DNA of 64,000 nt, from NCBI GenBank assembly GCA_963777625.1, contig CAVZRO010000021.1, positions 124,001 through 188,000 of the forward strand, read 5' to 3'. Source of the stretch: DATDIC01 sp963777625. GTDB lineage: Bacteria; Pseudomonadota; Alphaproteobacteria; Acetobacterales; Acetobacteraceae. A model generated the notes under the pieces. That model was not told where the DNA came from and did no database searches. It saw only the letters and a program-made list of their open reading frames with translations. A program made the position numbers and the translations under genes. This document shows, one piece after another, positions 44,776 through 54,423 of this stretch (its first letter is position 1; every line of letters begins with the position of its first letter).

Positions 44776-47445
44776 CTAAGCAGTCCTGTCGTTCGTCGTG
44801 CCCAGCGCCGCCTGCGCCGCGGCCAGTCGCGCCACCGGTACCCGGAACGGGCTGCACGAGACATAATCCAGCCCGATCCGCTCGCAGAAGACAATGGATG
44901 TGGGATCGCCGCCATGTTCTCCGCAAATCCCCATCTTCAGGTCCGGCTTCGTCTGGCGGCCCTTTTCCACCGCAATCATGATCATGGCGCCGACGCCATC
45001 GATATCGATAGAGACGAACGGATCTTTCGGCAGAATTCCCTTTTCGATGTAGAACGGCAGAAACTTCCCCGCATCATCGCGCGATAAGCCGAACACGGTC
45101 TGAGTCAAATCGTTGGTTCCGAAGCTGAAGAAATCGGCCATTTCAGCAATCGCGTCGGCAGTCAGGGCGGCGCGCGGCAGCTCGATCATCGTGCCGATCG
45201 TATAGTCCAGCTCCCGGCCCGCCTTCCGAAACATCTCGTGCGCGACTGCCTCTATCTGGGCACGCGTGATCTCCAGCTCTTTCCTGATGCCAACCAGCGG
45301 GATCATGATCTCCGGAACCGGTGGCGAGCCGGATTCGTCGGCGATTGTCAGGGCCGCCTCGAAGATGGCGCGAGCCTGCATCTCGTAGATCTCGGGAAAG
45401 CTGATGCCCAGCCGGCAACCGCGGTGACCGAGCATCGGGTTGGCCTCGGCCAACTCGGCGGCACGACGCCGCATGCTTTCCGTATCCGTGCCGAGCGCCT
45501 CGGCCACTTCGGCCAGCTCGGCTTCACCGCGCGGCAGGAATTCATGCAACGGCGGGTCGAGCAGACGGATAGTCACCGGCAATCCCGCCATGATGCGGAA
45601 CAGCTCGACAAAATCATCTCTCTGGTGCGGCAGCAGATGATCCAGAGCGGCACGGCGACCAGCGGAATCATGCGCCATGATCATCTGCCGCACCGCGCCG
45701 ATGCGCTCCGGGTCGAAGAACATGTGCTCAGTACGGCACAGCCCGATGCCGTCGGCGCCGAATTTTCGCGCTGTCTCGGCGTCCAGAGGTGTTTCGGCAT
45801 TGGCGCGCACGCGCAACCGCCGCACCTGGTCAGCCCATTCCATCAGCGTGCCAAAGTCGCCTGACATGGCAGGCTCGATCATTGGCACACTGCCGACCAA
45901 GACCTCCCCGGATCCGCCATCGATAGTAACGATATCGCCGGCCCGAACGGTTGTACCGCCGGAACGCATGGTCTGCCCGTTGTAATCCATCGTGATGCCG
46001 CCGGCGCCGGCCACGCATGGCCGGCCCATGCCGCGTGCCACCACGGCGGCATGGCTGGTCATGCCGCCCCGCGCGGTGATGATGCCGCGCGCCGCGTGCA
46101 TGCCATGAATATCTTCCGGACTGGTCTCGACGCGTACCAGGATCACCGCCTCGCCCTTGGCCGCGCGAGATTCCGCCTCGTCCGCATTGAACACGACAGC
46201 ACCGGACGCGGCACCCGGGCTGGCAGGCAACCCTTTCGCAAACAACGCGCGATGTGCGCGCGGGTCGAGCGTAGGATGCAGAAGCTGATCGAGCGCCGCG
46301 GGGTTGACCCGCCGCACCGCCTCCGCCTGGTCGATCAGCCCTTCGCGTGCCATCTCCACTGCGATGCGCAGGCTGGCCGCAACAGTGCGTTTCCCGTTGC
46401 GGGTCTGCAGCATGTAAAGCCGGTTCTTCTGGATCGTAAACTCAATGTCCTGCATGTCGCGAAAATGCAGTTCCAACTTCCGCCGCACGTCCATCAGCTC
46501 GGCGTACGCAGCCGGCATCTTGGTTTCCATCGGTGTTTCGTTCGGCTTCGCTCGCATGGCCGACAGCGGTTGCGGCGTGCGGATGCCGGCAACCACATCC
46601 TCGCCCTGCGCGTTCACCAGATACTCCCCGTAGAACGCATTCTCCCCGGTCGATGGATCGCGCGTGAAGCAGACCCCCGTCGCGCAATCCTCCCCCATGT
46701 TGCCGAACACCATCGCCTGGACATTGACCGCCGTCCCCCATTCCGCGGGAATCTCATGCAGTCGGCGATACGTGACCGCGCGTGAATTCATCCAGCTTCC
46801 GAACACCGCACCGATGGCGCCCCAAAGCTGATCCTCCGGCGATTGCGGGAACGGCTTCCCGGTCTCGTTCGCGATAATCTCCTTGTAGCCGTCCACCACG
46901 CGGCGCCAGTCTTGTGCGGACAACGCTGTGTCTTCGTTGGCGCCCGTCTCCCGCTTGGTCTGGTCAATGATGTCCTCGAACCAGTGGTGCTTCACACCCA
47001 GCACGACCGACCCGTACATCTGAACGAACCGGCGGTAACTATCCCACGCAAACCGGTCATCCTCGGCATCGCGTGCCAGCCCTTCCACCGTGTCGTCATT
47101 CAGGCCAAGGTTGAGCACCGTATCCATCATTCCGGGCATCGACACGCGCGCGCCCGAGCGGACTGACACCAGCAGCGGCCGCGCCGGGTCGCCAAACCGC
47201 CGCCCGATCGCCTGCTCGACCTCGCGCAGCGCCTGCCGGACCTGCGTGTCCAGATCCTGCGGATACCGATGATCCTTTTCGTAGAACGCGGTGCAGACCT
47301 CGGTAGTGATCGTGAAGCCGGGTGGCACGGGCAGGCCGATGCTGGCCATCTCGGCAAGGTTGGCGCCCTTCCCGCCCAGCAGGTCGCGCATGCCGGCGCG
47401 GCCTTCGTTATGGCCGGCGCCAAAGCTGTACACCCACTTGGTCAT
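44776..47445 (-). CDS. ppdK: Pyruvate, phosphate dikinase
   Basis: Interconverts pyruvate + ATP + Pi and PEP + AMP + PPi. 889 residues, normal length. N-terminal nucleotide-binding domain: KWVYSFGAGHNEGRAGMRDL, LLGGKGANLAEM. Central phospho-histidine domain: ITARGGMTSHAAVVARGMGR with the swivelling His. C-terminal PEP/pyruvate barrel: FSFGTNDLTQTVFGLSRDD and MGICGEHGGDP. It lies 12 bp downstream of glyS in the alphaproteobacterial glyQ-glyS-ppdK order. Direction is set by metabolism; next to the 2-oxoacid oxidoreductase operon it could serve gluconeogenesis. Confidence 0.96.
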   Translation of the reverse strand: MTKWVYSFGAGHNEGRAGMRDLLGGKGANLAEMASIGLPVPPGFTITTEVCTAFYEKDHRYPQDLDTQVRQALREVEQAIGRRFGDPARPLLVSVRSGARVSMPGMMDTVLNLGLNDDTVEGLARDAEDDRFAWDSYRRFVQMYGSVVLGVKHHWFEDIIDQTKRETGANEDTALSAQDWRRVVDGYKEIIANETGKPFPQSPEDQLWGAIGAVFGSWMNSRAVTYRRLHEIPAEWGTAVNVQAMVFGNMGEDCATGVCFTRDPSTGENAFYGEYLVNAQGEDVVAGIRTPQPLSAMRAKPNETPMETKMPAAYAELMDVRRKLELHFRDMQDIEFTIQKNRLYMLQTRNGKRTVAASLRIAVEMAREGLIDQAEAVRRVNPAALDQLLHPTLDPRAHRALFAKGLPASPGAASGAVVFNADEAESRAAKGEAVILVRVETSPEDIHGMHAARGIITARGGMTSHAAVVARGMGRPCVAGAGGITMDYNGQTMRSGGTTVRAGDIVTIDGGSGEVLVGSVPMIEPAMSGDFGTLMEWADQVRRLRVRANAETPLDAETARKFGADGIGLCRTEHMFFDPERIGAVRQMIMAHDSAGRRAALDHLLPHQRDDFVELFRIMAGLPVTIRLLDPPLHEFLPRGEAELAEVAEALGTDTESMRRRAAELAEANPMLGHRGCRLGISFPEIYEMQARAIFEAALTIADESGSPPVPEIMIPLVGIRKELEITRAQIEAVAHEMFRKAGRELDYTIGTMIELPRAALTADAIAEMADFFSFGTNDLTQTVFGLSRDDAGKFLPFYIEKGILPKDPFVSIDIDGVGAMIMIAVEKGRQTKPDLKMGICGEHGGDPTSIVFCERIGLDYVSCSPFRVPVARLAAAQAALGTTNDRTA

Positions 47446-47457
47446 CGGGAACTCCGT

Positions 47458-49523
47458 TCAGCCTTCGATTTTGGAGAAATCGGCGACATAACTCATCGTA
47501 TCGCGTACTGCTGCAAGCAGTCGCAACCGGTTCATGCGCAGCTCCGGATCGGACGCGTTGACCGTGACATGCTGGAAGAACTCATCCAACGGTTCCCGCA
47601 GCCGGGCCATCTGAGCCATCGCTGGTTCGAACTTTTCATGCTGCAGGAATGAAACGATCATCTGGCGTGATCTTCGTCAACATCTCTCGCCAAACGCAGT
47701 TCCGCCGCCTCTGTCAGCAGATCATACCGAAACAGCATATCCACCACCATCGCGTCCCTGCGCTCCTCGATACGCAGGATGTTCGCGGCGCGACGATATG
47801 CGGTCAGCAGATCGGCACCATCACGGCTGGCCAGTAGCGCCGTAACTGCATCAGCGCGCCGGATCAGCCGGGTCAGGTCGTCGTCGGGATGCGCCTCGAA
47901 CACCGCCGCCATGATATCGTGGCGCGCCCCATCGGACCGCAACTGGACACGAAGCCGTTCCACAATAAACGCGAACAACTCATCGACATCCGGCTGGCTC
48001 CACTCTCGCGCGTACCCGGCGAACGCCTCGGCGATGAGTTGCCGAAGTGAAAGACGGAGCTGCCGCTCCACGATTATCCGGATGACACCAAGCGCAGCCC
48101 GCCGCAGCGCATAAGGATCGCCCGAACCCGTCGGCTTCTCCCCTATCCCGAAAAATCCGGCGAGCTGATCGAGCTTGTCGGCCACCGCCAACGCAATGGA
48201 AACCGACGCTGCCGGAACCACATCTCGCGGCCCTTTCGGGGCATAATGATCCCGCACCGCGTCAGCAACCGCCGGATCCTCGCCATCGTGCAGCGCGTAG
48301 TATCGCCCCATCACGCCCTGCAGCTCGGGAAACTCTCCGACCATTCCGGTGACAAGGTCGGCCTTCGCGCATTCGGCCGCGCGATCGGCAAGCGCCCGAT
48401 CGCCCCCTACCAGCGGCGCCACAATCCGGACCAGCCGGCGCAATCGGCGCACCCGCTCGCCCTGGCTGCCGAGTTTCGCATGGAAGATTATCTGATCGAG
48501 CAGCGGAACGCGTGCTGCGAGCTTTGTCCGCCGGTCCAGGTCCCAGAAATGCCGCGCATCCGCAAACCTGGCCCGCAGCACCCGCTCGTTTCCCGCACGG
48601 GTCGCGTGACCGCCATCATCGGCCTCGATATTCGCGACGAACCCGAACCACGGGGCAGGCTCGCCCCTATCGGTACGCAACGCAAAGTACCGCTGGTTGA
48701 CCCGCATCGACACCTGCATCACCTCAGGCGGCAGGTCCATGAACGCCGGATCGATCCTCCCCAGCATCGGGACCGGCCATTCCACCAGTCCGGCGACCTC
48801 GTCCAGCAGGCCGGGATCGTCCACCAGCTCAAGGCCAATCTGCGCCGCCTGTCCCGCAAGCCCCTCCGCTATCCGCTGGCGCCGCTCCGACGCATCCACC
48901 AGCACCTGTCGCCCCGCCAATTTTTCCCGCCAGTCGGCGCAGGACGAAACCGCGAATGCTCCCGGTGCATGGAAGCGATGTCCTTCGGTATTGTCAGATG
49001 CAACCAACCCGTGTCCGTCATCCATCCCATCCCGCAGGCAGAAGCCGACCACCGCTTGATCCAGCAGGCAGATAATACGCCGCAACGGGCGAACCCAGAT
49101 GAACGAGCTGCCGCTGCCACCCCAGCGCATCGATCTCTGCCAGGGAAACCGGCGCAACATCGGCGGCAACGCGCCGGCAATGATCTCGCTCGCGGGAACC
49201 GCCGGCAGGGATTTTTCCAGCACCCAATAGCCGCCTTCCTGGTGCATCTGCTCGCGTGTAGCGGCATGCTTGCGCATAAATCCCGCCAGCGCCTGGTCCG
49301 GCGCCGAAATCCGCGGTCCGCGCTCCGTCACCGTGCTGGCGGCCACTTCCCTCGCCACGTCCAGCCGCGCGGCCACCCGACGCGGACCGTACCAGGTTTC
49401 AATATTCCGCGGTGTCAGCAAGGCAAGCGCTTCGCCGATCAGCCGCTTCAACTCCGCGGCTGCATTCGACTGCATGCGAGCCGGAATCTCTTCGCTGAAC
49501 AGCTCCAAAAACAATTCCACCAT
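47458..49523 (-). pseudogene. glyS: Glycyl-tRNA synthetase beta subunit, split near the 3' end
   Basis: Beta subunit of the alpha2beta2 glycyl-tRNA synthetase, carrying tRNA-binding domains. The main frame from ATG 49523 (MVELFLELFSEEIPARMQ) runs 621 codons and stops with TGA at 47658-47660. The family C-terminus (MARLREPLDEFFQHVTVNAS through VADFSKIEG) continues in another frame from ATG 47661, overlapping the stop as ATGA. Adding one base near 47661 gives a continuous 688-residue protein, almost exactly the E. coli length of 689. GlyS is essential in bacteria of this type, so this is either a sequence error or a functional split made as two coupled polypeptides. Confidence 0.88.
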
Positions 49524-49618
49524 GCGCTTACGCTTTCAAGGCCCATTCAAGCTGTGCGCCCATCGGTCCTTGGTACAGGCCGCTCAACAACAGGGAATAG
49601 TCTCCGATCGCTCTAAGG

Positions 49619-50485
49619 TCACGGGTTTTCCCCCGCCACCCAGGCCTCGCAGGACGCCTTCGCCAGCGACCGCACACGGCCGATATAGCTTGCCCGCTCC
49701 GTGACGCTGATCACCCCACGTGAATCCAGCAGGTTGAACAGGTGACTCGCCTTGATGCACTGATCATAGGCAGGCAGCGCCAGGTTGCGTCGCAACAGCG
49801 CCATGCATTCCGTTTCCGCATCCGCGAAATGGCGCATCAGCAGCGCAGTGTCCGCATATTCGAAATTATACGCGCTATACTCACGCTCGGCACGCAGGAA
49901 CACATCCGCATAGGTCACGCCGGCGCCATTGAAGTCGAGCGAAAATACATCCTCGACATCCTGCACATACATCGCCAGCCGTTCGAGCCCATACGTCATT
50001 TCGAAGCTAGGCAACGTCACCGGGATGCCGCCGATCTGCTGAAAATAGGTGAACTGGCCCACTTCCATCCCGTCACACCAGACTTCCCAACCCAGGCCCC
50101 AGGCCCCAAGGGTCGGGCTCTCCCAGTCATCCTCGACGAAACGAAAATCGTGCCGCAGCGGGTCCAAACCCAACTCCCGGTAACTGGCGAGCAGCAAGTC
50201 CTGCGCATCGTCCGGACTCGGCTTCATGATCACCTGGAACTGATAAAAGTGCTGCAGGCGGTTCGGATTCTCACCATAGCGGCCATCCGTCGGCCGACGG
50301 CTGGGCTGCACGTAAGCCGCACGCCAGGGATTCGGGCCGAGCGCCCGCAAGGTGGTTGCCGGATGGAACGTACCGGCCCCCATCTCGACATCGTATGGCT
50401 GCAGCAGCACGCATCCCTGCCTTCCCCAGAAACGCTGGAGACGCAGGATCAGCTCCTGGAAGCTCAGCTTTCCGTCATTGCTCAT
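49619..50485 (-). CDS. glyQ: Glycyl-tRNA synthetase alpha subunit
   Basis: Catalytic alpha subunit, 288 residues from ATG 50485 (MSNDGKLSFQELILRLQRFW). The class II core is visible: GCVLLQPYDVEMGAGTFHPA, AYVQPSRRPTDGRYGENPNR (motif 2) and GIPVTLPSFEMTYGLERLAM (motif 3). The open frame extends 64 codons further upstream without conservation. It is the first gene of glyQ-glyS-ppdK, divergent from the CoA-binding gene across about 113 bp, and precedes glyS by 95 bp. Confidence 0.95.
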   Translation of the reverse strand: MSNDGKLSFQELILRLQRFWGRQGCVLLQPYDVEMGAGTFHPATTLRALGPNPWRAAYVQPSRRPTDGRYGENPNRLQHFYQFQVIMKPSPDDAQDLLLASYRELGLDPLRHDFRFVEDDWESPTLGAWGLGWEVWCDGMEVGQFTYFQQIGGIPVTLPSFEMTYGLERLAMYVQDVEDVFSLDFNGAGVTYADVFLRAEREYSAYNFEYADTALLMRHFADAETECMALLRRNLALPAYDQCIKASHLFNLLDSRGVISVTERASYIGRVRSLAKASCEAWVAGENP

Positions 50486-50598
50486 TGGTGCAGCGCAATA
50501 CCGCACGCACCCGGGCCGCCGCAAGGCACGCGCCGGCCGGTAGCCCCGCGTTGAACCATGCCACCAGCATCGCCAAGTGCCGCAACACGAGGTTTGCA

Positions 50599-51060
50599 AT
50601 GAGCGTGGATAGGCTGAGCGACGAAGCGATCGCCGACATACTGACCAGCACACAGCGTATTGCCATGGTCGGCGCATCAGCGAAGCCGTACCGTCCGTCC
50701 CACGGAGTGCTTGGCTTCCTGCTCGACCACGGGTTCGACGTCACCCCGGTGAACCCGGGGCTTGCCGGTCGCGCGGTGCTTGGCGAGCCGGCGGTGGCGA
50801 CGCTCGAACAGGCCATGCCGCTGGAAATGGTGGACATATTCCGCAATCCGGCGCATGCCGGACAGGCTGTGGATGCGGGCATCCGGTGCGGTGCCCACGT
50901 CATATGGATGCAACTCGGCGTCATCGATCAGGCCGCCGCAGGGCGGGCACGCAACGCCGGGTTGCAGGTCGTGATGGACCGTTGTCCGGTCATCGAATGG
51001 CGGCGGCTGGGGGTGTCTCGACCCTCCGGCAGGACCCACCCAGAAGGGAACACCAGATGA
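50599..51060 (+). CDS. CoA-binding protein
   Basis: YccU-type CoA-binding domain protein, 153 residues from ATG 50599. RIAMVGASAKPYRPSHGVLG is the Rossmann-like dinucleotide/CoA motif, followed by GFDVTPVNPGLAGRAVLGEP and EMVDIFRNPAHAGQAVDAGI. GAHVIWMQLGVIDQAAAGRA and VVMDRCPVIEWRRLG complete the fold (the Cys is conserved). The function of the stand-alone family is not established. The C-terminal 15 residues are unlike the family. The stop overlaps the next start as ATGA. Confidence 0.88.
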   Translation: MSVDRLSDEAIADILTSTQRIAMVGASAKPYRPSHGVLGFLLDHGFDVTPVNPGLAGRAVLGEPAVATLEQAMPLEMVDIFRNPAHAGQAVDAGIRCGAHVIWMQLGVIDQAAAGRARNAGLQVVMDRCPVIEWRRLGVSRPSGRTHPEGNTR

Positions 51061-51920
51061 CGAATGAAGAACGCGACATCATCGCTAATTTCATCGCCCG
51101 GGTCGGCGGCGCGCCGGCGCAACAGAGCACTTGGGCCGGCGGGGCCTCGGTACCGGCCACAACGCCGGCCGCGCTGCCGCCGATCGATCGCGACGCCGAC
51201 GCGCTCATAGGCGATCTGTTCAACCGGTATCCGGAGGCTCGCTACCGCATCGCCCAACTCGCGTTCGTGCAGGAGCATGCGCTGGTCGAGGCACAGAACC
51301 GGATGAATCGCTTGCAGTGGGAGCTGCAGCAGGCCCAGCAGGCAGCGCAGCATCCGGCGCAGCAACAGCAGTCCGGCGGATTTTTCGGCGGTCTGTTCGG
51401 CGGCCGCCCCCAGCCGCAGCAATCGCCGTCCGGCGGTCCCTGGGGTTCCGGCGCCCCACCCGGCTATCAGCAGGCCCCTCCTCCGCCGCAATATCCGCCC
51501 GGATATCAACCCGGGTTGTTCCAACGCTCAGGGGGAAGCGGTTTTCTCGGCTCCGCACTGACAACCGCTGCGGGTGTCGCCGGCGGCGTGCTGGCTGCAG
51601 ATGCGATCCGTGATCTGTTCTCGTCACGCCAGGGATATGACCAGGGCGGCTTTCCAGGCGGTGGGGCCGGCAGTCCCTGGGGCGCCCCTGCAGCCGATCC
51701 CGGCTACGTCGATCAGGGAAGCTGGACCTCGCCGGACCCAGGCGCGGCCGCCCCACCGGACCCGGGATATGTCGACTCGGGCTCTTGGGACCAGAGCAGC
51801 GGAGGGGATCCAGGCACCTGGACCGACCCGTCCGCGGACCCGAGCGGCGGCTCGGATCCCGGCAGCGTCGATCCGGGTCCCGACCCCGACGACGGGGGAA
51901 CGAATGACAGCCTGACCTGA
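51057..51920 (+). CDS. DUF2076 domain-containing protein
   Basis: 287 residues. The N-terminal MTNEERDIIANFIARVGGA and the helical pair DADALIGDLFNRYPEARYRIAQLA...VQEHALVEAQNRMNRLQWEL define the DUF2076 family, described as a periplasmic or stress-linked protein of unknown activity. Then comes a Gly/Pro/Gln-rich region (GGFFGGLFGGRPQPQQ), a hydrophobic Gly/Ala stretch (LTTAAGVAGGVLAADAIRDL) typical of the family, and a long acidic Asp/Pro/Gly tail containing two DPGYVDxGSW repeats. ATG 51057 overlaps the CoA-binding gene stop. No signal peptide is visible. Confidence 0.85.
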   Translation: MTNEERDIIANFIARVGGAPAQQSTWAGGASVPATTPAALPPIDRDADALIGDLFNRYPEARYRIAQLAFVQEHALVEAQNRMNRLQWELQQAQQAAQHPAQQQQSGGFFGGLFGGRPQPQQSPSGGPWGSGAPPGYQQAPPPPQYPPGYQPGLFQRSGGSGFLGSALTTAAGVAGGVLAADAIRDLFSSRQGYDQGGFPGGGAGSPWGAPAADPGYVDQGSWTSPDPGAAAPPDPGYVDSGSWDQSSGGDPGTWTDPSADPSGGSDPGSVDPGPDPDDGGTNDSLT

Positions 51921-52142
51921 GGCTCTCCGTGTTCCGTGAGGTGACGTGGAGGTGTGGGATGCGCCCAGTTCCGCGGGTGTCGCCATCGACGCTGTCTGCT
52001 GCGCCAAGCTGGGACTGGATCGGGGGCATCGGCGATGCCCTCACCGATCCTTCGAGCTAGCTCGTGAAAAGCCCGCCCGAACAGGTAACCGACGATCAGG
52101 CGCGCCAACTGATCGAGGCGTTCGTAGCAGGTACGTGAGATC

Positions 52143-52748
52143 ATGTCCGCCGGAACGGTGTTCCATCTGATCCGGCACGCCTCTTACGATCTTCTGGGGC
52201 AGGTCCTGGCTGGACGGTCCCCTGGACATTCCTTGAACGAGACCGGACGCCAGGAGGCCGCGCGGCTGGCCGGTGCGCTGGCAACCCGGCCCGTTGTCGC
52301 GCTCGTATCCAGCCCCATGCAGCGAGCGCGGGAGACAGCAGCGCCTCTCGCCGCCCGTTTGAACCTCACTGTGGCGATCGAACCCGAGCTGGATGAGATC
52401 GACTTCGGCGATTGGACCGGTCATCATTTTGATGAACTTCATCCCTCCCACGAATGGCGGCTGTTCAATCAGCTACGCAGCGCTACACAGATTCCGGGCG
52501 GCGAGACGATGCTGACCGCCCAGACCCGCGCCGTCTCGGCGATCCTGCGCTTGCGCAACGTCTGGCCTGAAGGGGAAGTCGCGATCGTCAGCCATGGGGA
52601 CATCATCAAGGCGCTGCTCGCCTATTTCCTTGGCGTGCCCCTCGATCTGTTCCGACGCATCGAAATCGCCCCGGCCTCGCGCAGCATCGTCCGACTGGAT
52701 GCTGGCAACGTGCGGATCGAGGCTATCAATCTTCCGGCCGGCGCATGA
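52143..52748 (+). CDS. Histidine phosphatase family protein
   Basis: Phosphoglycerate-mutase-like phosphatase, 201 residues. The catalytic RHA/RHG motif is HLIRHASYDLL near residue 8-18, followed by LNETGRQEAARLA and SSPMQRARETAAPLA. The second catalytic His is in VAIVSHGDIIKALLAYFL. This is the GpmB/MSMEG_4193-type arrangement; substrates of such proteins range from 2-phosphoglycerate to phosphoserine or cofactor precursors, and none is indicated here. Upstream is a 222-bp gap after DUF2076 with no convincing gene. It converges on the solute-binding protein gene. Confidence 0.87.
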   Translation: MSAGTVFHLIRHASYDLLGQVLAGRSPGHSLNETGRQEAARLAGALATRPVVALVSSPMQRARETAAPLAARLNLTVAIEPELDEIDFGDWTGHHFDELHPSHEWRLFNQLRSATQIPGGETMLTAQTRAVSAILRLRNVWPEGEVAIVSHGDIIKALLAYFLGVPLDLFRRIEIAPASRSIVRLDAGNVRIEAINLPAGA

Positions 52749-52797
52749 CGAACACGGCGGCGTCCCAAAGTCGCGACGGCCGCTCTCACCTTGGGAA

Positions 52798-54321
52798 CTA
52801 TTGCTCCAGTCGCACACCCTGCAAACGGATCAGCCCGTCCGGGACCTGCACGAACCCTTCCACCGACTTCTTCATGCCGACGATATTTTTCGGGTTCCAC
52901 AGATAGACCAGCGGCATGTCCACCCGCTCCTGCCGCCAGACCTGGCCGTACAGCGTTCGCCGCTGCGCCAGATCGGTTGTCAGCCGGGCATCGTCCAGTG
53001 CCTTGTCCACCGCCGGATTGGAATAATGCCCGTAATTGAAGGTCCCACCGGTGTGCAGGAACTGCCACATATTGCCGTCCGGATCGGATCGTCCGGACCA
53101 GCCGATCATGTAACCCTCGAACCGGCCCGCATAGCCCGCCTGCAACGATGACGCGAACTCCATCGCCTGGATTTTCACGTCAAATCCCGCCTCCTTCGCC
53201 ATTGCCTGGATCACCTGCCCGGCCTGCTGCAAGTCCGGGTTATTGGGAATAGTAATCGTCACCGGCACAGGGACGGTAACGCCCGCCTGTTTCAGCAGCG
53301 CCCGCGCTGCGGCCAAATCGCGCCCGGGCGGCTGCACGGACGAGTCGTAATAAGGCGAACTCGGTGGGTTCGCCTGTGCCACCGGCGTGTACATGCCACT
53401 GTAAACCACTTGGATCAGCGCCGTCCGGTCGATCGCCAGCTCGAACGCGCGCCGCACCAATGCCGTCTGCCCGATCACCGTCTGCGCCGCCGGACCATTG
53501 CCCGTGTTGAAAGTAATCCCTTCGTACATGAGCGAGTCCTGCACCGCCAGCTTCAGCTTCGGGTCGCGCTGCACTGCCGGCACGTCAGTCGGCAGTATCT
53601 GCTCCACGAGGTCCAGAGCACCCGCCTCCAGATTGGCGAGCCGGACCGATGAGTTTGGCGTCGGCAAGTACACCACGCGATCGAGATGAATTTGTCCGGC
53701 ATTCCAGTATCCGGGGAAACGCTGCAACACGATCCGGTCCTGCGGCACACGCTCGACAAACGAGAACGGGCCCGAGCAGACCGGATGCAGTCCGAACTTG
53801 TCGCCCTCCCGCTCCACCACCTTTGGCGGCAACACCATGCCGGACCGGTCCGTCAACTGTGCCAGCAACGGCGAGTCGGGCGATTTAAGATCGAGTTCCA
53901 CGGTTTGCGGATCGATCACCTCGATGGCATCGATCGAATTGATCTCGCCCCGCCGCATGCTGCCCTTCACCGTCAGCGCACGCATGAGCGTGAACTTCAC
54001 CGCCTCCGCATCCACCGGTTCTCCATCCTGGAACTGGACACCCGGACGCAAGTGAATTACCAGATGCGTCGTATCCTTATAATCGTAACCAATGGCAAGC
54101 TGCGGTACGATCCGCAGGTCCGGCGATATGTCGAACAGCTTGTCGCACAGCCCGGCGAACACGATCCGTCCGACATAGCTCGAGCCGAGGATCGGATCGA
54201 GCAGGTCTGGATCTTCGCGCAACCCCACATGCAGTATGCTGCCCTGCGCCACGGCGGGACGTGCCGGCGTTGACACCGCCAGACCTGAAATACAGCAAAT
54301 GGCGGCAACGAAGCGGCGCAT
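52798..54321 (-). CDS. ABC transporter substrate-binding protein (family 5, peptide/nickel type)
   Basis: 507 residues with signal peptide (MRRFVAAICCISGLAVSTPA, mature near AQGSILHVGLREDPDLLDP). Family 5 features: HLVIHLRPGVQFQDGEPVDA, LPPKVVEREGDKFGLHPVCS, GPFSFVERVPQDRIVLQRFP, and IGWSGRSDPDGNMWQFLHTG near the C-terminus. No permease or ATPase genes are adjacent, so its transporter must be encoded elsewhere. It follows the DUF1028 gene by about 100 bp on the same strand, an association seen in amino-acid/peptide uptake loci. Confidence 0.88.
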   Translation of the reverse strand: MRRFVAAICCISGLAVSTPARPAVAQGSILHVGLREDPDLLDPILGSSYVGRIVFAGLCDKLFDISPDLRIVPQLAIGYDYKDTTHLVIHLRPGVQFQDGEPVDAEAVKFTLMRALTVKGSMRRGEINSIDAIEVIDPQTVELDLKSPDSPLLAQLTDRSGMVLPPKVVEREGDKFGLHPVCSGPFSFVERVPQDRIVLQRFPGYWNAGQIHLDRVVYLPTPNSSVRLANLEAGALDLVEQILPTDVPAVQRDPKLKLAVQDSLMYEGITFNTGNGPAAQTVIGQTALVRRAFELAIDRTALIQVVYSGMYTPVAQANPPSSPYYDSSVQPPGRDLAAARALLKQAGVTVPVPVTITIPNNPDLQQAGQVIQAMAKEAGFDVKIQAMEFASSLQAGYAGRFEGYMIGWSGRSDPDGNMWQFLHTGGTFNYGHYSNPAVDKALDDARLTTDLAQRRTLYGQVWRQERVDMPLVYLWNPKNIVGMKKSVEGFVQVPDGLIRLQGVRLEQ

Positions 54322-54423
54322 GACCGCCTCCCTATACTATCGCCCGCCCATGATCGGTCAGATACAGGCCACCAGTCCAGTGCCGACCGTCTCCCCTCCG
54401 TCGCCGCGCCGTCAGGCGTCCGG

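Noticed and set aside
52064..52138. 24-codon plus-strand ORF (GTG start, QVTDDQARQLIEAFVAGT end) before the phosphatase
   Set aside because: Could be the end of a damaged gene, but it is too short and has no visible upstream continuation; not enough to call.
51713..52144. Minus-strand frame starting MISRTCYERLDQLARLIVGY between DUF2076 and the phosphatase
   Set aside because: The first 40 residues look helical, but the rest is antisense to DUF2076, and no good ribosome site was seen.
52798..54321. Second Yej-type importer around the solute-binding gene
   Set aside because: No permease or ATPase genes nearby; it is an orphan binding protein.
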